This document shows positions 7,669 to 16,562 of a DNA stretch of 64,000 nucleotides, piece by piece. This stretch comes from a bacterium (lineage in GTDB: Bacteria > Cyanobacteriota > Vampirovibrionia > Obscuribacterales > Obscuribacteraceae): positions 62,001 through 126,000 of the forward strand of contig JAGOSY010000010.1 of the NCBI GenBank assembly GCA_018062085.1. Direction: 5' to 3'. The stretch's first letter is position 1. Every line of letters begins with the position of its first letter. Below the pieces are notes generated by a model. That model had not been told where the DNA came from. It ran no database searches and saw nothing but the letters and a program-made list of their open reading frames with translations. The translations under genes and the position numbers were made by a program.

Positions 7669-10230
7669 TTATGTTCGCCTCTTGCGCTCAGCGATAGTGC
7701 TGCAAATCCACCAGAAAGCTAGGATGATACCACCAAAGACCGCTAGGTTAATGCCTGCCATTAAAGACATTGGCCGATATTTGAATGTCACCAAATGGTT
7801 GCCAGCCGGTACTAATACCCCGCGGAATAAATAATTGGCGTGAAGAATTTTTGTTTCTTGACCATCGACGAAGGCCTGCCAGCCAGGATAGAAAACGTCA
7901 TTTAGAACTAAAAGCCCCGGGTGTTTTGCCAGTACTTGTATATCTACGTTTTCCCCTTTGTACTTAGTAATTGGCTGTGGCTCTAATTCTTGCTGCGTTG
8001 GTGAGAACTTTGATAAGGCGCTGAGATCCTCTTGCGAAAGCTCTGACTGTTCAAGCAGTCCTTTGCTAAAGTGATCAAACTGAAGATCTGTCAGCTTTGC
8101 TAAAACGGCGCTTCCATCAGGCTCCTTGTCGACCTGGTAATAGAGAGCGGCTCTAGGAACAATTTTAGACAAGATAAATATGTTGACCTCTTTATTGTAG
8201 ACGAGAGGCGCTTCACAGCCTGCTCTCTTCGCTATTTCAGAGGAGATGGCGCTTGCATGTTTAAGATCTCGCACTATCGTCCTAGTTGAGGTGAGCTGCC
8301 AGAGGCGCAGTATCTCCATGGCACGATTAGTGTTGATGAAGGGATCAACTACAGGCTCTGAACCGTAAACCTCCTCAACTATGTCGGCAGGACCGACAGC
8401 GCCCACCGGCATCCAAACACCCGGCAGAAGTGAAACCGGTTTGTCACCATAGGCGAATGCTCGGTAAAAAGGCATAAGTCGTTTGGGGTAAATGGCATTG
8501 TAGGCCCGTGAATCATGCAATCCAAAGGCACAAGCCCAATTGCCTACCAGTATGTCGTCTTGAGCGAAAAGGCGTTCATATCGTTGGTTAAATTCTAGTT
8601 TTTGCAGGAACGTGATGAATGGTGCACCCTTGTATGCATTGTCATCTCGACTTGGGGTTATAACATGCAAGAGATTCGGTCCGGCAAAATTGAGCAGTAG
8701 CTCTACTGCTGCTACCGCAAAAATCAGTACACACATTTTTTCTGCATTGCTTGGCCTGGAAACAGCCCGGGCAGCAAGCGAAAAGAGGAGTACTATCATG
8801 ACAATTGAAATGGCCATCATGAGATAAGAGTAGAAGCGAACTGCTTCCCCTTGCAACGGAATAGCAGTTAGGGCAAGCACTATGTAAAATGTCAGGACGG
8901 ACAAGCCGACGGCACCAATGGTTTTGATCTTTAAGGTCTGATCGCGAAGCCAGGTCAAGCCGATAGCGGCAAGAGTGGCCATGAGAAGCGCCACAATTGG
9001 TTCAGTATATTTCCAGTACAAAACCAGACTAAAGAGCGGCAAATCACCCAGCCATTGCAAAGCCGGACAGCCGAACTTCTTCGCTAGCAGAAGAAATATC
9101 GATACAGCGCAAAATATTGATAATAGTTCTTTGTTTCTACCGCTTTGATTCGATTGCACCGCGCTTCGATTCAACAGAGTTACGATTGCTTGCACAGTTG
9201 CCAATGCGGCCAGCGAGAAGACAATGATTCCCCAGAAACTGACGAAGCCATGATAAGGGACTTGAGTTGCCGTATATCTCAGGATTGGGGCAAAAAAGTA
9301 CGGCGACAAATAGGGAATGAGATTGGCCGAAACGAAGGGAAAAGCCTCCTGTCCAGCCGGAATAAAGTTACCGGTCCTGACATGGGAGTTGAATGACTCT
9401 TGCATGAATTCTGCAAAAGGCAGCAATAAGGGGGCGGCGAATAGTCCAGCCAGAAGGTTGGCAGCTATGTAACATGAGACAGTGGTGCCGCGTGATTTCT
9501 TCGTGTTAGTTTTGTCGGTGAAAAATCGAAACAAGAAGTAGACGCCTGCTCCGCTCACGGCTAGCAAGCTCAGCTCTGGGATGCCGCATATGGTCACCAT
9601 GCCGGTCGTCAAGAAAGACAGCAGGGCAACACTCTTCACCCCAGGGTCTCTAAGCAGTTTTTCTATCGCATAGAACAACCCGGGAATCAAAGCGCATGAA
9701 GAAATTTCCGACATGCCCATGTAAAGCATAAAGTAGCCGTTTAGCATAAAAGCAAGAGCGCCAAACGAACTAGAAAATGGTGGCAAAAACTGACGCAGAA
9801 AGACGAAAGTGAAAAGGCCAGCACACAGCATGTATGTCATAACATAGCGAAGCACGGCCTCTGGCGAAGGTTTTGGCAGACAGGCTATCCAGGCCAATGG
9901 ATTAGCCACTTGCATGACAATATTAGCCCAGAGGGGACTCCCCATTCCAAGATATGGACTCCAGAGGAGACCATCCCCCCGCAAGAGCGCATCGTGTATC
10001 ACTTTGTACGTCGGCTCCACAAGCCATGATGTGGCAAGCATTTCGATGCTTGTGAACATCGGCGGCTTTTTGTTTGGAAGAATGCAAGATATCAAGCTGG
10101 AAGACACAAGAACGCTTCTATCGCCCCAAACGTCATTCCAGAACAAAATGTTAAGAACCACAACCAAGAACAACCCGCAGCAGATTGTTTCTCTGGTTCT
10201 ACCGGCAAAAATGTTAAGTAGACGATGCAA
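7669..10230 (-). CDS. YfhO-family polytopic membrane protein
   Basis: A protein of 853 residues with about a dozen hydrophobic segments, then a long soluble part from about residue 520. The end carries VLNDVFYPGWQAFVDGQ and FKYRPMSLMAG before one last helix, a strong hallmark of the YfhO/Bacteroidetes-type membrane protein family (GT-C fold). In Gram-positives YfhO helps to add sugars to lipoteichoic acid. Here the place in a polysaccharide region suggests lipid-linked sugar transfer. The start is TTG at 10228-10230 with a weak ribosome site. It is the first gene of the minus-strand set reading through the GT2 fusion and a methyltransferase. Confidence 0.85.
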   Translation of the reverse strand: MHRLLNIFAGRTRETICCGLFLVVVLNILFWNDVWGDRSVLVSSSLISCILPNKKPPMFTSIEMLATSWLVEPTYKVIHDALLRGDGLLWSPYLGMGSPLWANIVMQVANPLAWIACLPKPSPEAVLRYVMTYMLCAGLFTFVFLRQFLPPFSSSFGALAFMLNGYFMLYMGMSEISSCALIPGLFYAIEKLLRDPGVKSVALLSFLTTGMVTICGIPELSLLAVSGAGVYFLFRFFTDKTNTKKSRGTTVSCYIAANLLAGLFAAPLLLPFAEFMQESFNSHVRTGNFIPAGQEAFPFVSANLIPYLSPYFFAPILRYTATQVPYHGFVSFWGIIVFSLAALATVQAIVTLLNRSAVQSNQSGRNKELLSIFCAVSIFLLLAKKFGCPALQWLGDLPLFSLVLYWKYTEPIVALLMATLAAIGLTWLRDQTLKIKTIGAVGLSVLTFYIVLALTAIPLQGEAVRFYSYLMMAISIVMIVLLFSLAARAVSRPSNAEKMCVLIFAVAAVELLLNFAGPNLLHVITPSRDDNAYKGAPFITFLQKLEFNQRYERLFAQDDILVGNWACAFGLHDSRAYNAIYPKRLMPFYRAFAYGDKPVSLLPGVWMPVGAVGPADIVEEVYGSEPVVDPFINTNRAMEILRLWQLTSTRTIVRDLKHASAISSEIAKRAGCEAPLVYNKEVNIFILSKIVPRAALYYQVDKEPDGSAVLAKLTDLQFDHFSKGLLEQSELSQEDLSALSKFSPTQQELEPQPITKYKGENVDIQVLAKHPGLLVLNDVFYPGWQAFVDGQETKILHANYLFRGVLVPAGNHLVTFKYRPMSLMAGINLAVFGGIILAFWWICSTIAERKRRT

Positions 10231-10430
10231 GAGAGCTATACTTTGAAATTGTCTTTGGCGGGCAGATATGGAACAGCAAAAACTTAGTTTAATCTGGTAA
10301 AAATGATACCATGTGACGATTAAGGTTGACCAGTGGTCCGTTTCAAGGTTCGCTCACTAGGGCTACTTATTGAATCTTGCCAGTTTGCGCAATAGTTGCC
10401 GTGAGGAGTCGACGAGAGGAGCCATTGATT

Positions 10431-11390
10431 GTGAAAGCATTTGTTACTGGAGCGGCTGGCTTTGTCGGCAGCACACTGGTCGACCGCCTCCTGGCAGCAG
10501 GACACAGCGTTGTCGGATTCGACAATTTTTCCACAGGACGGCGCGCTTTCCTTACTCAAGCAATTTTGTCTGAGCGTTTCTCGTTAATCGTTGGCGATAT
10601 CAGCTCTCAGGAGCAGATGACTGAGTCAATGTTGGGCTGCGACATTGTTTTTCATCTGGCTGCCAATGCCGATGTTAGATTTGGTTTGCAACACCCTAGG
10701 CGCGATCTTGAAGTAAATACCATCGGCACTTTCAACGTGCTGGAGGCTATGCGCAAATGTGGCATCAGAAAAATCGCTTTCTCATCTACAGGCTCTGTGT
10801 ACGGTGAAACTTCGGTGGTTCCGACACCAGAAGACGCACCATTTCCGGTGCAGACATCGCTTTACGGAGCTTCAAAAGTGGCCGGTGAAGCTCTGATACA
10901 AGCATATGTAGCTGGCTTCGACTTTCAGGCCTGGATATTCCGCTTTGTAGGAGTTTTAGGTGAGCGCTATACCCACGGCCATGTGGTAGATTTCTGCCGC
11001 CAGCTTTTCACTGATTCTAGCAATCTAAATGTTCTCGGTAACGGTCGCCAGCAGAAGTCTTACATCTATGTGCAAGACTGTATTGATGCCATTTTCTGCG
11101 CCATCGAGTCTGGTGAGGCCGGTGTAAATATTTTCAACCTAGGCATAGATAATTTTTGCACAGTGCGTGACTGCGTTGACTGGATAGTCGAAGAATTAGC
11201 TGTCAGCCCAAGTATCACTTTCGGAACCGAAGATCGAGGATGGGTCGGCGACAATCCAGTGATCTTTCTGGACACCGCAAAAATTAGGGCATTAGGCTGG
11301 TCTGCTTCATTGTCCATCGAAGAAGCGATTAAGCTTACTGCTCGATATGTGAACAATAATAAGTCTGAATTTTGTGAGCGCAACCCATGA
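10431..11390 (+). CDS. NAD-dependent epimerase/dehydratase (extended SDR)
   Basis: The nucleotide-sugar epimerase fold starts at once with FVTGAAGFVGS (4-14), followed by FHLAANADV, a catalytic serine in SSTGSVYG, and Tyr145/Lys149 in YGASK. Length (319 residues) fits GalE-like enzymes acting on UDP- or GDP-sugars. The frame is open back to TTG 10377, but GAGAGGA at 10414-10420 points to GTG 10431 (10 bases) or TTG 10425 (4 bases); I chose GTG because the fold then begins at residue 2-4 as in the family. Its stop overlaps the ATG of the heptokinase-like gene (ATGA), so it is the first gene of a coupled three-gene operon. Confidence 0.85.
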   Translation: MKAFVTGAAGFVGSTLVDRLLAAGHSVVGFDNFSTGRRAFLTQAILSERFSLIVGDISSQEQMTESMLGCDIVFHLAANADVRFGLQHPRRDLEVNTIGTFNVLEAMRKCGIRKIAFSSTGSVYGETSVVPTPEDAPFPVQTSLYGASKVAGEALIQAYVAGFDFQAWIFRFVGVLGERYTHGHVVDFCRQLFTDSSNLNVLGNGRQQKSYIYVQDCIDAIFCAIESGEAGVNIFNLGIDNFCTVRDCVDWIVEELAVSPSITFGTEDRGWVGDNPVIFLDTAKIRALGWSASLSIEEAIKLTARYVNNNKSEFCERNP

Positions 11391-12364
11391 TAATAATCAG
11401 GAGTCCACTAAGGTTGCCTCTCGGGGGCGGGGGAACAGACCTGCGTTCGTACTACAGCAGGCATGGCGGCTTTCTGGTGACGGCTGCCATCGATAAATAT
11501 GTTTATGTCACTCTGCACGAGACATTTGCGAAAGAACTAATTATCAAATACTCGCAAATGGAACGAGTAACCTCTTTCGCCGAAGTGCGCCATCCGATTA
11601 TTCGCGAAGCACTAAGACTACTCGACTTTTCTGACATCAACCTCGAAATAACAAGCATGGCCGACATTCCGGCAGGTACTGGGCTTGGCTCATCAGGCAG
11701 CTTCACAACTGCGCTTTTGAAGGGTCTACACACATATAAGCAGCACATTATCCATCCTAGAGAATTAGCGCAACAAGCCTGCGAAATTGAGATCGACATT
11801 CTGGGCGAGCCCATTGGCAAACAAGATCAGTTCATCGCTGCATACGGTGGCCTAACATGCTTTACTTTCAATGCCGATGAGACAGTAGACAGCAGTCCGC
11901 TGGGAATTCATGCTGAGGTTTTGCACAACCTTGAAGATAATCTCTGCCTCTTCTTTACGGGCTATTCGCGTTCTGCTTCGGAGATTCTCAAAGACCAAGA
12001 CGACAAGAGCAAGGTCTCCGATTCGGCCATGATGGAAAACCTTCACACCATTAAGGAGCTCGGCTTCAGGGTTCGTGCGGCTCTAGAATCTGGGAATGTC
12101 AACGAATTTGGCTGCATCATGGATGAGCACTGGCAAATTAAGCGGAAACGATCTAGATCAATGAGCAACGACTCTATTGACAATTGGTACGAGCTTGGTA
12201 TCAAAAATGGTGCCATCGGCGGCAAATTAATTGGTGCTGGTGGCGGTGGTTTCTTGCTCTTCCTCTGTCAAGATAAAGAGAAACTGCGTTCGACAATGAA
12301 GGTAGTCGGCTTGAAAGAAGTGCGGTTTAGATTTGATTTTGAAGGCACAAAAAGGATCGTTTAA
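11387..12364 (+). CDS. GHMP kinase, D-glycero-D-manno-heptose 7-phosphate kinase-like
   Basis: A 325-residue GHMP kinase. It opens with RSPLRLPLGGGGTDL, the form typical of HddA-type heptose-phosphate kinases, has the ATP loop GTGLGSSGSFTTALL (97-111), then GKQDQFIAAYGG and the late glycine motif GGKLIGAGGGGFLL. HddA phosphorylates D-glycero-D-manno-heptose 7-phosphate at C1 on the way to GDP-heptose. Its ATG overlaps the stop of the epimerase gene by 4 bases (ATGA), and the nucleotidyltransferase gene follows after 12 bases. Together with the GmhA-like and GmhB-like genes nearby this makes heptose the likely substrate; a fucokinase-like or other sugar kinase is the alternative. Confidence 0.8.
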   Translation: MIIIRSPLRLPLGGGGTDLRSYYSRHGGFLVTAAIDKYVYVTLHETFAKELIIKYSQMERVTSFAEVRHPIIREALRLLDFSDINLEITSMADIPAGTGLGSSGSFTTALLKGLHTYKQHIIHPRELAQQACEIEIDILGEPIGKQDQFIAAYGGLTCFTFNADETVDSSPLGIHAEVLHNLEDNLCLFFTGYSRSASEILKDQDDKSKVSDSAMMENLHTIKELGFRVRAALESGNVNEFGCIMDEHWQIKRKRSRSMSNDSIDNWYELGIKNGAIGGKLIGAGGGGFLLFLCQDKEKLRSTMKVVGLKEVRFRFDFEGTKRIV

Positions 12365-12376
12365 AGGATTGTTTAA

Positions 12377-13102
12377 TTGAGCATAAGACCATTGCTGCCT
12401 CCAGTCTTCATTCTATCGGGCGGCTTAGGGACACGCCTTGGCTCTCTGGCCTCAAGCGTTCCCAAAGCTATGGTAAAAGCTGCTGGAGAACCCTTTATTG
12501 CTCATCAATTGCGGCTACTGAAGCGGCGCGGCGTCAATCATGTTGTGCTTTGCACAGGGCATCTAGGTGAAGAGATAGAAAATTTCGTCCAGTCTGGTGC
12601 AGCATTTGGTTTGACCGTTGATTACAGCAGAGATGGGGGCACACGACTGGGCACTGGTGGGTCTATTAAAGCAGCCCTAAAGGCATTTCCCACTGTATCA
12701 ACATTCGCTTTGACTTACGGTGACTCCTATTTAGACATAGACCTATACCCTGCTCATGAGGCCTTTACGGCATCAGGCAAACAAGCACTGATGACGGTTT
12801 TTCACAATTGCAACCACTTTGGCGCCAGCAATGTAAGATTCGCCGAGGGACAGGTCCTGCACTATGAAAAGGGCGGTAGTGGTCTCGAATACATCGATTA
12901 TGGCTTTTCATTCTTGAGAAAAGAGTGCTTCGATTTGATGGACAGTGAAGTTTTTGATCTGAGCCTTCTCTGGCAATCTTTGATTGCTCACAATCAACTG
13001 GCCGGCCACCAGGTGACTGAGCGGTTCTTCGAGATTGGAACGGCTGAGGGACTGGCTGAAACCGAAGCACAAATCTTGGCCAGAGCCAAGAACTACCCTT
13101 AA
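12377..13102 (+). CDS. Sugar-1-phosphate nucleotidyltransferase, HddC-like
   Basis: A 241-residue nucleotidyltransferase. ILSGGLGTRLGSLASSVPKAM (12-32) contains the GG-x-GTR-L nucleotide loop and the PK signature. GDSYLDID near residue 115-122 holds the metal-binding aspartate. FEIGTAEGLAE close to the end matches the last conserved motif of HddC/RmlA-like enzymes. In the heptose pathway this step makes GDP-D-glycero-D-manno-heptose. The TTG start lies 12 bases behind the kinase stop. It converges on the HAD phosphatase gene at 13149. GDP- versus other NTP specificity cannot be decided from the sequence. Confidence 0.8.
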   Translation: MSIRPLLPPVFILSGGLGTRLGSLASSVPKAMVKAAGEPFIAHQLRLLKRRGVNHVVLCTGHLGEEIENFVQSGAAFGLTVDYSRDGGTRLGTGGSIKAALKAFPTVSTFALTYGDSYLDIDLYPAHEAFTASGKQALMTVFHNCNHFGASNVRFAEGQVLHYEKGGSGLEYIDYGFSFLRKECFDLMDSEVFDLSLLWQSLIAHNQLAGHQVTERFFEIGTAEGLAETEAQILARAKNYP

Positions 13103-13118
13103 GACACGGCTGACGCCG

Positions 13119-13136
13119 GGCACCGCATTCAGTGCC
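13119..13136. terminator. Short hairpin between convergent genes
   Basis: GGCAC and GTGCC form a 5-bp stem around an 8-base loop in the 46-base gap between two convergent stops. A second tiny stem (CGGC/GCCG) lies just left of it. There is no real T-tract on either side, so it is at best a weak bidirectional terminator. Confidence 0.25.
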
Positions 13137-13148
13137 AAGGGCAGCGCT

Positions 13149-13679
13149 TTAAACCGAATCGATTATGGGCAATATTTCTGCTAGACTGTCCACAATAAAG
13201 TCTGGCTGACAACCTGATGGTTGATTATAGTTTTGACGCAGAAAAATAGTACGAATACCTGCGGCCGAACCAGCTAGCACGTCTTTTGCACTGTCACCGA
13301 TAAAAATAGCCTTGGCCCGCTCTATTGCGTATTTCTCCACCAAGTAATTGAGCATTCCTGGCTTAGGTTTGCGACATAGGCACTGCTGATCATTGTCATG
13401 CAGGCAATAGACAACCTCTTTGAATTTAAATCTCGCTTGAAGCGATTCAGTCATTTCAGCCAATGTTGCTTGGCTAAGCAAGCCTCTGCTGACATCTGGC
13501 TGATTGGAAACTACAAAAAAACTGATATCTAAGTTGCTGATTTTCTGGAACGCTGAGACGAAGTCAGGCCGCAGCCGAAACTCATCAAGTGTGCGCGGAC
13601 TAGAGACCAAGCCAGCCCTGAGAATGACTTCGTTAATGACACCATCTCGATCAAAGAAAACTGTATCCAACCTAGGCAT
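13149..13679 (-). CDS. HAD phosphatase, GmhB-like (heptose 1,7-bisphosphate phosphatase)
   Basis: A 176-residue HAD hydrolase of the histidinol-phosphatase/GmhB type. FFDRDG places the nucleophile Asp10 and acid/base Asp12, VVSNQPD is motif II (58-60), CRKPKPGM supplies the motif III lysine, and FIGDSAKD is motif IV (126-133). The loop with C92, H94, C100 and C102 (C-x-H ... C-x-C) is the zinc-binding signature of GmhB. GmhB removes the 7-phosphate of heptose 1,7-bisphosphate, which fits the kinase and nucleotidyltransferase genes directly upstream, although this gene is on the opposite strand. ATG start at 13677-13679. Confidence 0.85.
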   Translation of the reverse strand: MPRLDTVFFDRDGVINEVILRAGLVSSPRTLDEFRLRPDFVSAFQKISNLDISFFVVSNQPDVSRGLLSQATLAEMTESLQARFKFKEVVYCLHDNDQQCLCRKPKPGMLNYLVEKYAIERAKAIFIGDSAKDVLAGSAAGIRTIFLRQNYNQPSGCQPDFIVDSLAEILPIIDSV

Positions 13680-13808
13680 CCAATATAGATAAATTGTGCA
13701 GTCAGTATAACCAGGTTATCACCAACAAATCTGCAAGAAAAGAAATCTGCAAAAATAGTTTTTAGGGTGTTTAGACGCGCTCTAGGGCGCAGTAGATATA
13801 ATAGGCAA

Positions 13809-15368
13809 ATGAAAACACTGAAACCCTATTGGCTAACAGCATTTAGTATTTTCGCATTGTTGCTTGTGCGCGTCTTCTTACTGCCCAGCAATATTATCAA
13901 TCCTGATTGTTCGATGTTTCTTAGAGCTGGCCAACTAGTCTTAGCTGGCGCCCGCCCGTACATAGACTTTGTTGAACTCAATCCGCCACTGATCTTTTAC
14001 ATCAATGTCATTCCCTCTCTTTTTGCCAAACTATCTGGACTCTCGCCTGAAACCAGCCTCTATCTCTTTACCTTGCTGCTTTTTAGCCTTTCACTATTAC
14101 TCTCTTGGAAGTTACTGCACGATTGCAGCGAATCAAGTGCTATCTATTTTGGACCGATCATCGTCGCTTTTTGCCTGGGCAACCTTATTTGCTATGAATG
14201 GGTGCAGTTTGGCCAGAGACAACAACTTCTCGCCAATGCTCTGTTGCCATTTTTCATATGCCGCTACCTGCGGTGGCATGGCAGCAAAGTCAACGCAGCC
14301 ATAGCTTCGCTAAGCGGCCTTCTTTGCGGCGCCATGACTGGCCTTTTGCCCCAGTACGCCGCCATTGTCGTCGGCTTAGAGTTGTTCTATGTTTGGCGCC
14401 AAGGCAAAATGCGGCCGCTAATCGCGCCAGAAACTCTCAGCTTTATCATCAGCATTTTAGCTTACGGCCTCTTTGTCTTAGGGCAAGAATCAATTCGCCT
14501 AGAATTTTTCGGCCGCTGGATGCCCATGGTAAGCGAAGGCTATGCCCTCTACAACTGGCCATGGCCTATGCAAATTACCCAGCTGATCTGTAGCGGCATC
14601 TTGCCGGTCATAGCCATTGCACTATTGCTATTGCTCAATACAAAAGCAATTAAACAAGAGCAGAAAGAATTGCTCGCCACTATTGGCGTATTTTGTTTGG
14701 GTAGTGTGGTCGCATTACTTTTGCAGGGCAAATGCATTCTCAACCAAACCATTCCGCTTATGTATGGCAGCCTCATGCTGGCCTGCTCAGTGAGCTTAAG
14801 AAGTAAATTAGGGGCCAGCAGTTTTAAGCGAACAGTCTTAACCTCACTAGTCGCCCTCTTGGCCTTTCTTCTGCCTGTATACGCACTGCCGGGCGTGATT
14901 TCACAAAATGCACTCTGGCAAAACATGACGGCAAAATTAGCTACAGTGATAGACAAAGAAAGCAGCCCCAGCGACCGCGTCAGCGTAATCTCTTTGTCGC
15001 TGCCCGACTCTTATCCGGCCCTAGCGGATGCTCATCGAGCCAGTGGCAATCGCTATTTCTTTGTCTTTCCCATGCTCATGAGCGACTACCTGGCAAAAAA
15101 ACACGCTGGCACGGCCCTCGAAGGCAAATGGCAAGAGCAATCGAAAAAATTCATCGCCGACCTAGAAGCCGATCTGCACAACAACAATCCTCGAATTGTT
15201 TTGATTCAAGAAAGTACTATTCCGATGGCCGACATATCAGTGCGTCAATATTTAGAGCCAACCTCTTTTTGGCAGACCTTGAGCAAAAACTATGAATATG
15301 GCTACCAGCTCAAGGCTGGCCCTAGTGAGCTATCGCTCTGGAAGCGTCGCCTAGCGCCTGCTCCTTAG
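13809..15368 (+). CDS. Polytopic membrane protein, GT39/PMT-like
   Basis: About 519 residues with roughly ten membrane segments and a soluble C-terminal third. After the first helix come NPDCSMFLRAGQLVLAG and ARPYIDFVELNPP; an acidic loop with G-x-x-PY-x-D-x-x-x-x-NPP is characteristic of GT-C glycosyltransferases using polyprenyl-phosphate sugars. The frame opens at GTG 13767, but ATG 13809 gives a better start, right before a basic residue and helix. A TATAAT at 13797-13802 ends 6 bases before that ATG, though no good -35 is visible. Its stop codon overlaps that of the convergent gene in the shared TTAG (15365-15368). Confidence 0.75.
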   Translation: MKTLKPYWLTAFSIFALLLVRVFLLPSNIINPDCSMFLRAGQLVLAGARPYIDFVELNPPLIFYINVIPSLFAKLSGLSPETSLYLFTLLLFSLSLLLSWKLLHDCSESSAIYFGPIIVAFCLGNLICYEWVQFGQRQQLLANALLPFFICRYLRWHGSKVNAAIASLSGLLCGAMTGLLPQYAAIVVGLELFYVWRQGKMRPLIAPETLSFIISILAYGLFVLGQESIRLEFFGRWMPMVSEGYALYNWPWPMQITQLICSGILPVIAIALLLLLNTKAIKQEQKELLATIGVFCLGSVVALLLQGKCILNQTIPLMYGSLMLACSVSLRSKLGASSFKRTVLTSLVALLAFLLPVYALPGVISQNALWQNMTAKLATVIDKESSPSDRVSVISLSLPDSYPALADAHRASGNRYFFVFPMLMSDYLAKKHAGTALEGKWQEQSKKFIADLEADLHNNNPRIVLIQESTIPMADISVRQYLEPTSFWQTLSKNYEYGYQLKAGPSELSLWKRRLAPAP

Positions 15369-16498
15369 CTTTTTGAAGCGACAGCCTGAACATGACGAGC
15401 TTGCAGCAAGTAGGGCATGATGCTGTCGCGCTGGAATTGCTCGCGGAAGCGCCAAAAGAATGCGTCTTGGAAGTAATGTATGTTAGACATCGCAATACTG
15501 CAGCCCAACAGCAACTTGAAGTAGAAACTGCCCGGAGAAAAATCGAGGCGGACTGCGTGTGTAAGCAAATAAATACCAAGAGAACCAAGGCAGAGAATAG
15601 TCATAAGGACCTGAGCATTCATAGGAATATCAAATTTTCTGTCTTGGTCTTGATACTTGTAACGAATAAGAATGATATTGAGACCGATATACTGGCACCA
15701 GTGCATAGTTCCAGGAATGAGGAAGGCGGTTTCAACCCGCTGACCCGGAAAAACAAAAGGAACGAAATAGAGCACCGAAGTCACCCAGAAAACCAAGGCT
15801 GGCACATTGATACTGGCACCAGTATTAACTTGCTTCAAAATATTGTTCAAATAACGAGCTATGTCGTACAAGGCCAAGAGAGCCAAAGCAACAAAGGCAG
15901 CTAGAGCCCAATAACTTGCGACTCCAGCAAACAGCTGGCGATAGAAGAAAACAGAAACAAAAAATATAGAAGGAGTCCACAGACTGCGCGAGAGCAAATC
16001 TCGGTTTGGCAGGACTTCATTAGCATTCTTATTGTGATAGAGCAGAACTATGCCAAGATTCTGTTGAACAAAATGCTGCACGCCCCACAGCGTAGTAATG
16101 GTCAAACATAGCCATGGTGCAGCCACAGCTAAAATTAAAGTGAAAATACCAACCGCTAGCGGTGCTAAATAGTACAAAGCCACACGACTTCGATCTTGAG
16201 TCCAATATTGATTATTCTTTTTGTCAAAATAGAAAAACCAAGTCGGCCCTTGATGCGCGGGCCCGATGCCAAAGGCATTGACAATAAATAAGAAAAGAAG
16301 GCTAGGAGTCACGACACTGGGCAATTGCAGACAAATGCTGGCAGCAATAGCAAGCAATAGCGGGGCAAAGAACCAAAGCAGATCAAACTCTCGGCTTGCC
16401 ATCCAAGGGAAGCAGAACTTATCACTTTTTACTGCTTGGGAAGAGGAAGTCATAAACTCCTTAACAAGACCATGAAGCACCTCATGTTCTATACCCAT
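15365..16498 (-). CDS. Histidine-rich polytopic membrane protein of unknown function
   Basis: 377 residues with about nine hydrophobic segments. Histidines recur beside membrane segments in otherwise conserved-looking patches: GPAHQGPTWFFYFD (near 79-92), WGVQHFVQQNLGI, GTMHWCQYIGLN and SNIHYFQDAFFWRFRE near the end. Such a set of intramembrane or membrane-edge histidines resembles metal-dependent membrane oxygenases or desaturase-like proteins, but I do not recognise the family and make no functional claim. ATG start at 16496-16498. It is divergent from the split membrane gene at 16563 and overlaps the convergent neighbour by 4 bases. Its place among glycan genes suggests lipid or glycolipid work. 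Confidence 0.65.
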   Translation of the reverse strand: MGIEHEVLHGLVKEFMTSSSQAVKSDKFCFPWMASREFDLLWFFAPLLLAIAASICLQLPSVVTPSLLFLFIVNAFGIGPAHQGPTWFFYFDKKNNQYWTQDRSRVALYYLAPLAVGIFTLILAVAAPWLCLTITTLWGVQHFVQQNLGIVLLYHNKNANEVLPNRDLLSRSLWTPSIFFVSVFFYRQLFAGVASYWALAAFVALALLALYDIARYLNNILKQVNTGASINVPALVFWVTSVLYFVPFVFPGQRVETAFLIPGTMHWCQYIGLNIILIRYKYQDQDRKFDIPMNAQVLMTILCLGSLGIYLLTHAVRLDFSPGSFYFKLLLGCSIAMSNIHYFQDAFFWRFREQFQRDSIMPYLLQARHVQAVASKS

Positions 16499-16562
16499 GT
16501 TAGGCTATCATATGAAAATTGTATAAAAATTGAAGAACAAACATTGCAGAGATAAGTAGCGA

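Noticed and set aside
9914..10246. 110-residue frame antisense to the YfhO-like gene
   Set aside because: No domain, no start signal; the opposite frame is clearly coding.
14549..14956. 135-residue frame antisense to the GT-C-like gene
   Set aside because: Shadow frame opposite transmembrane codons; no supporting signals.
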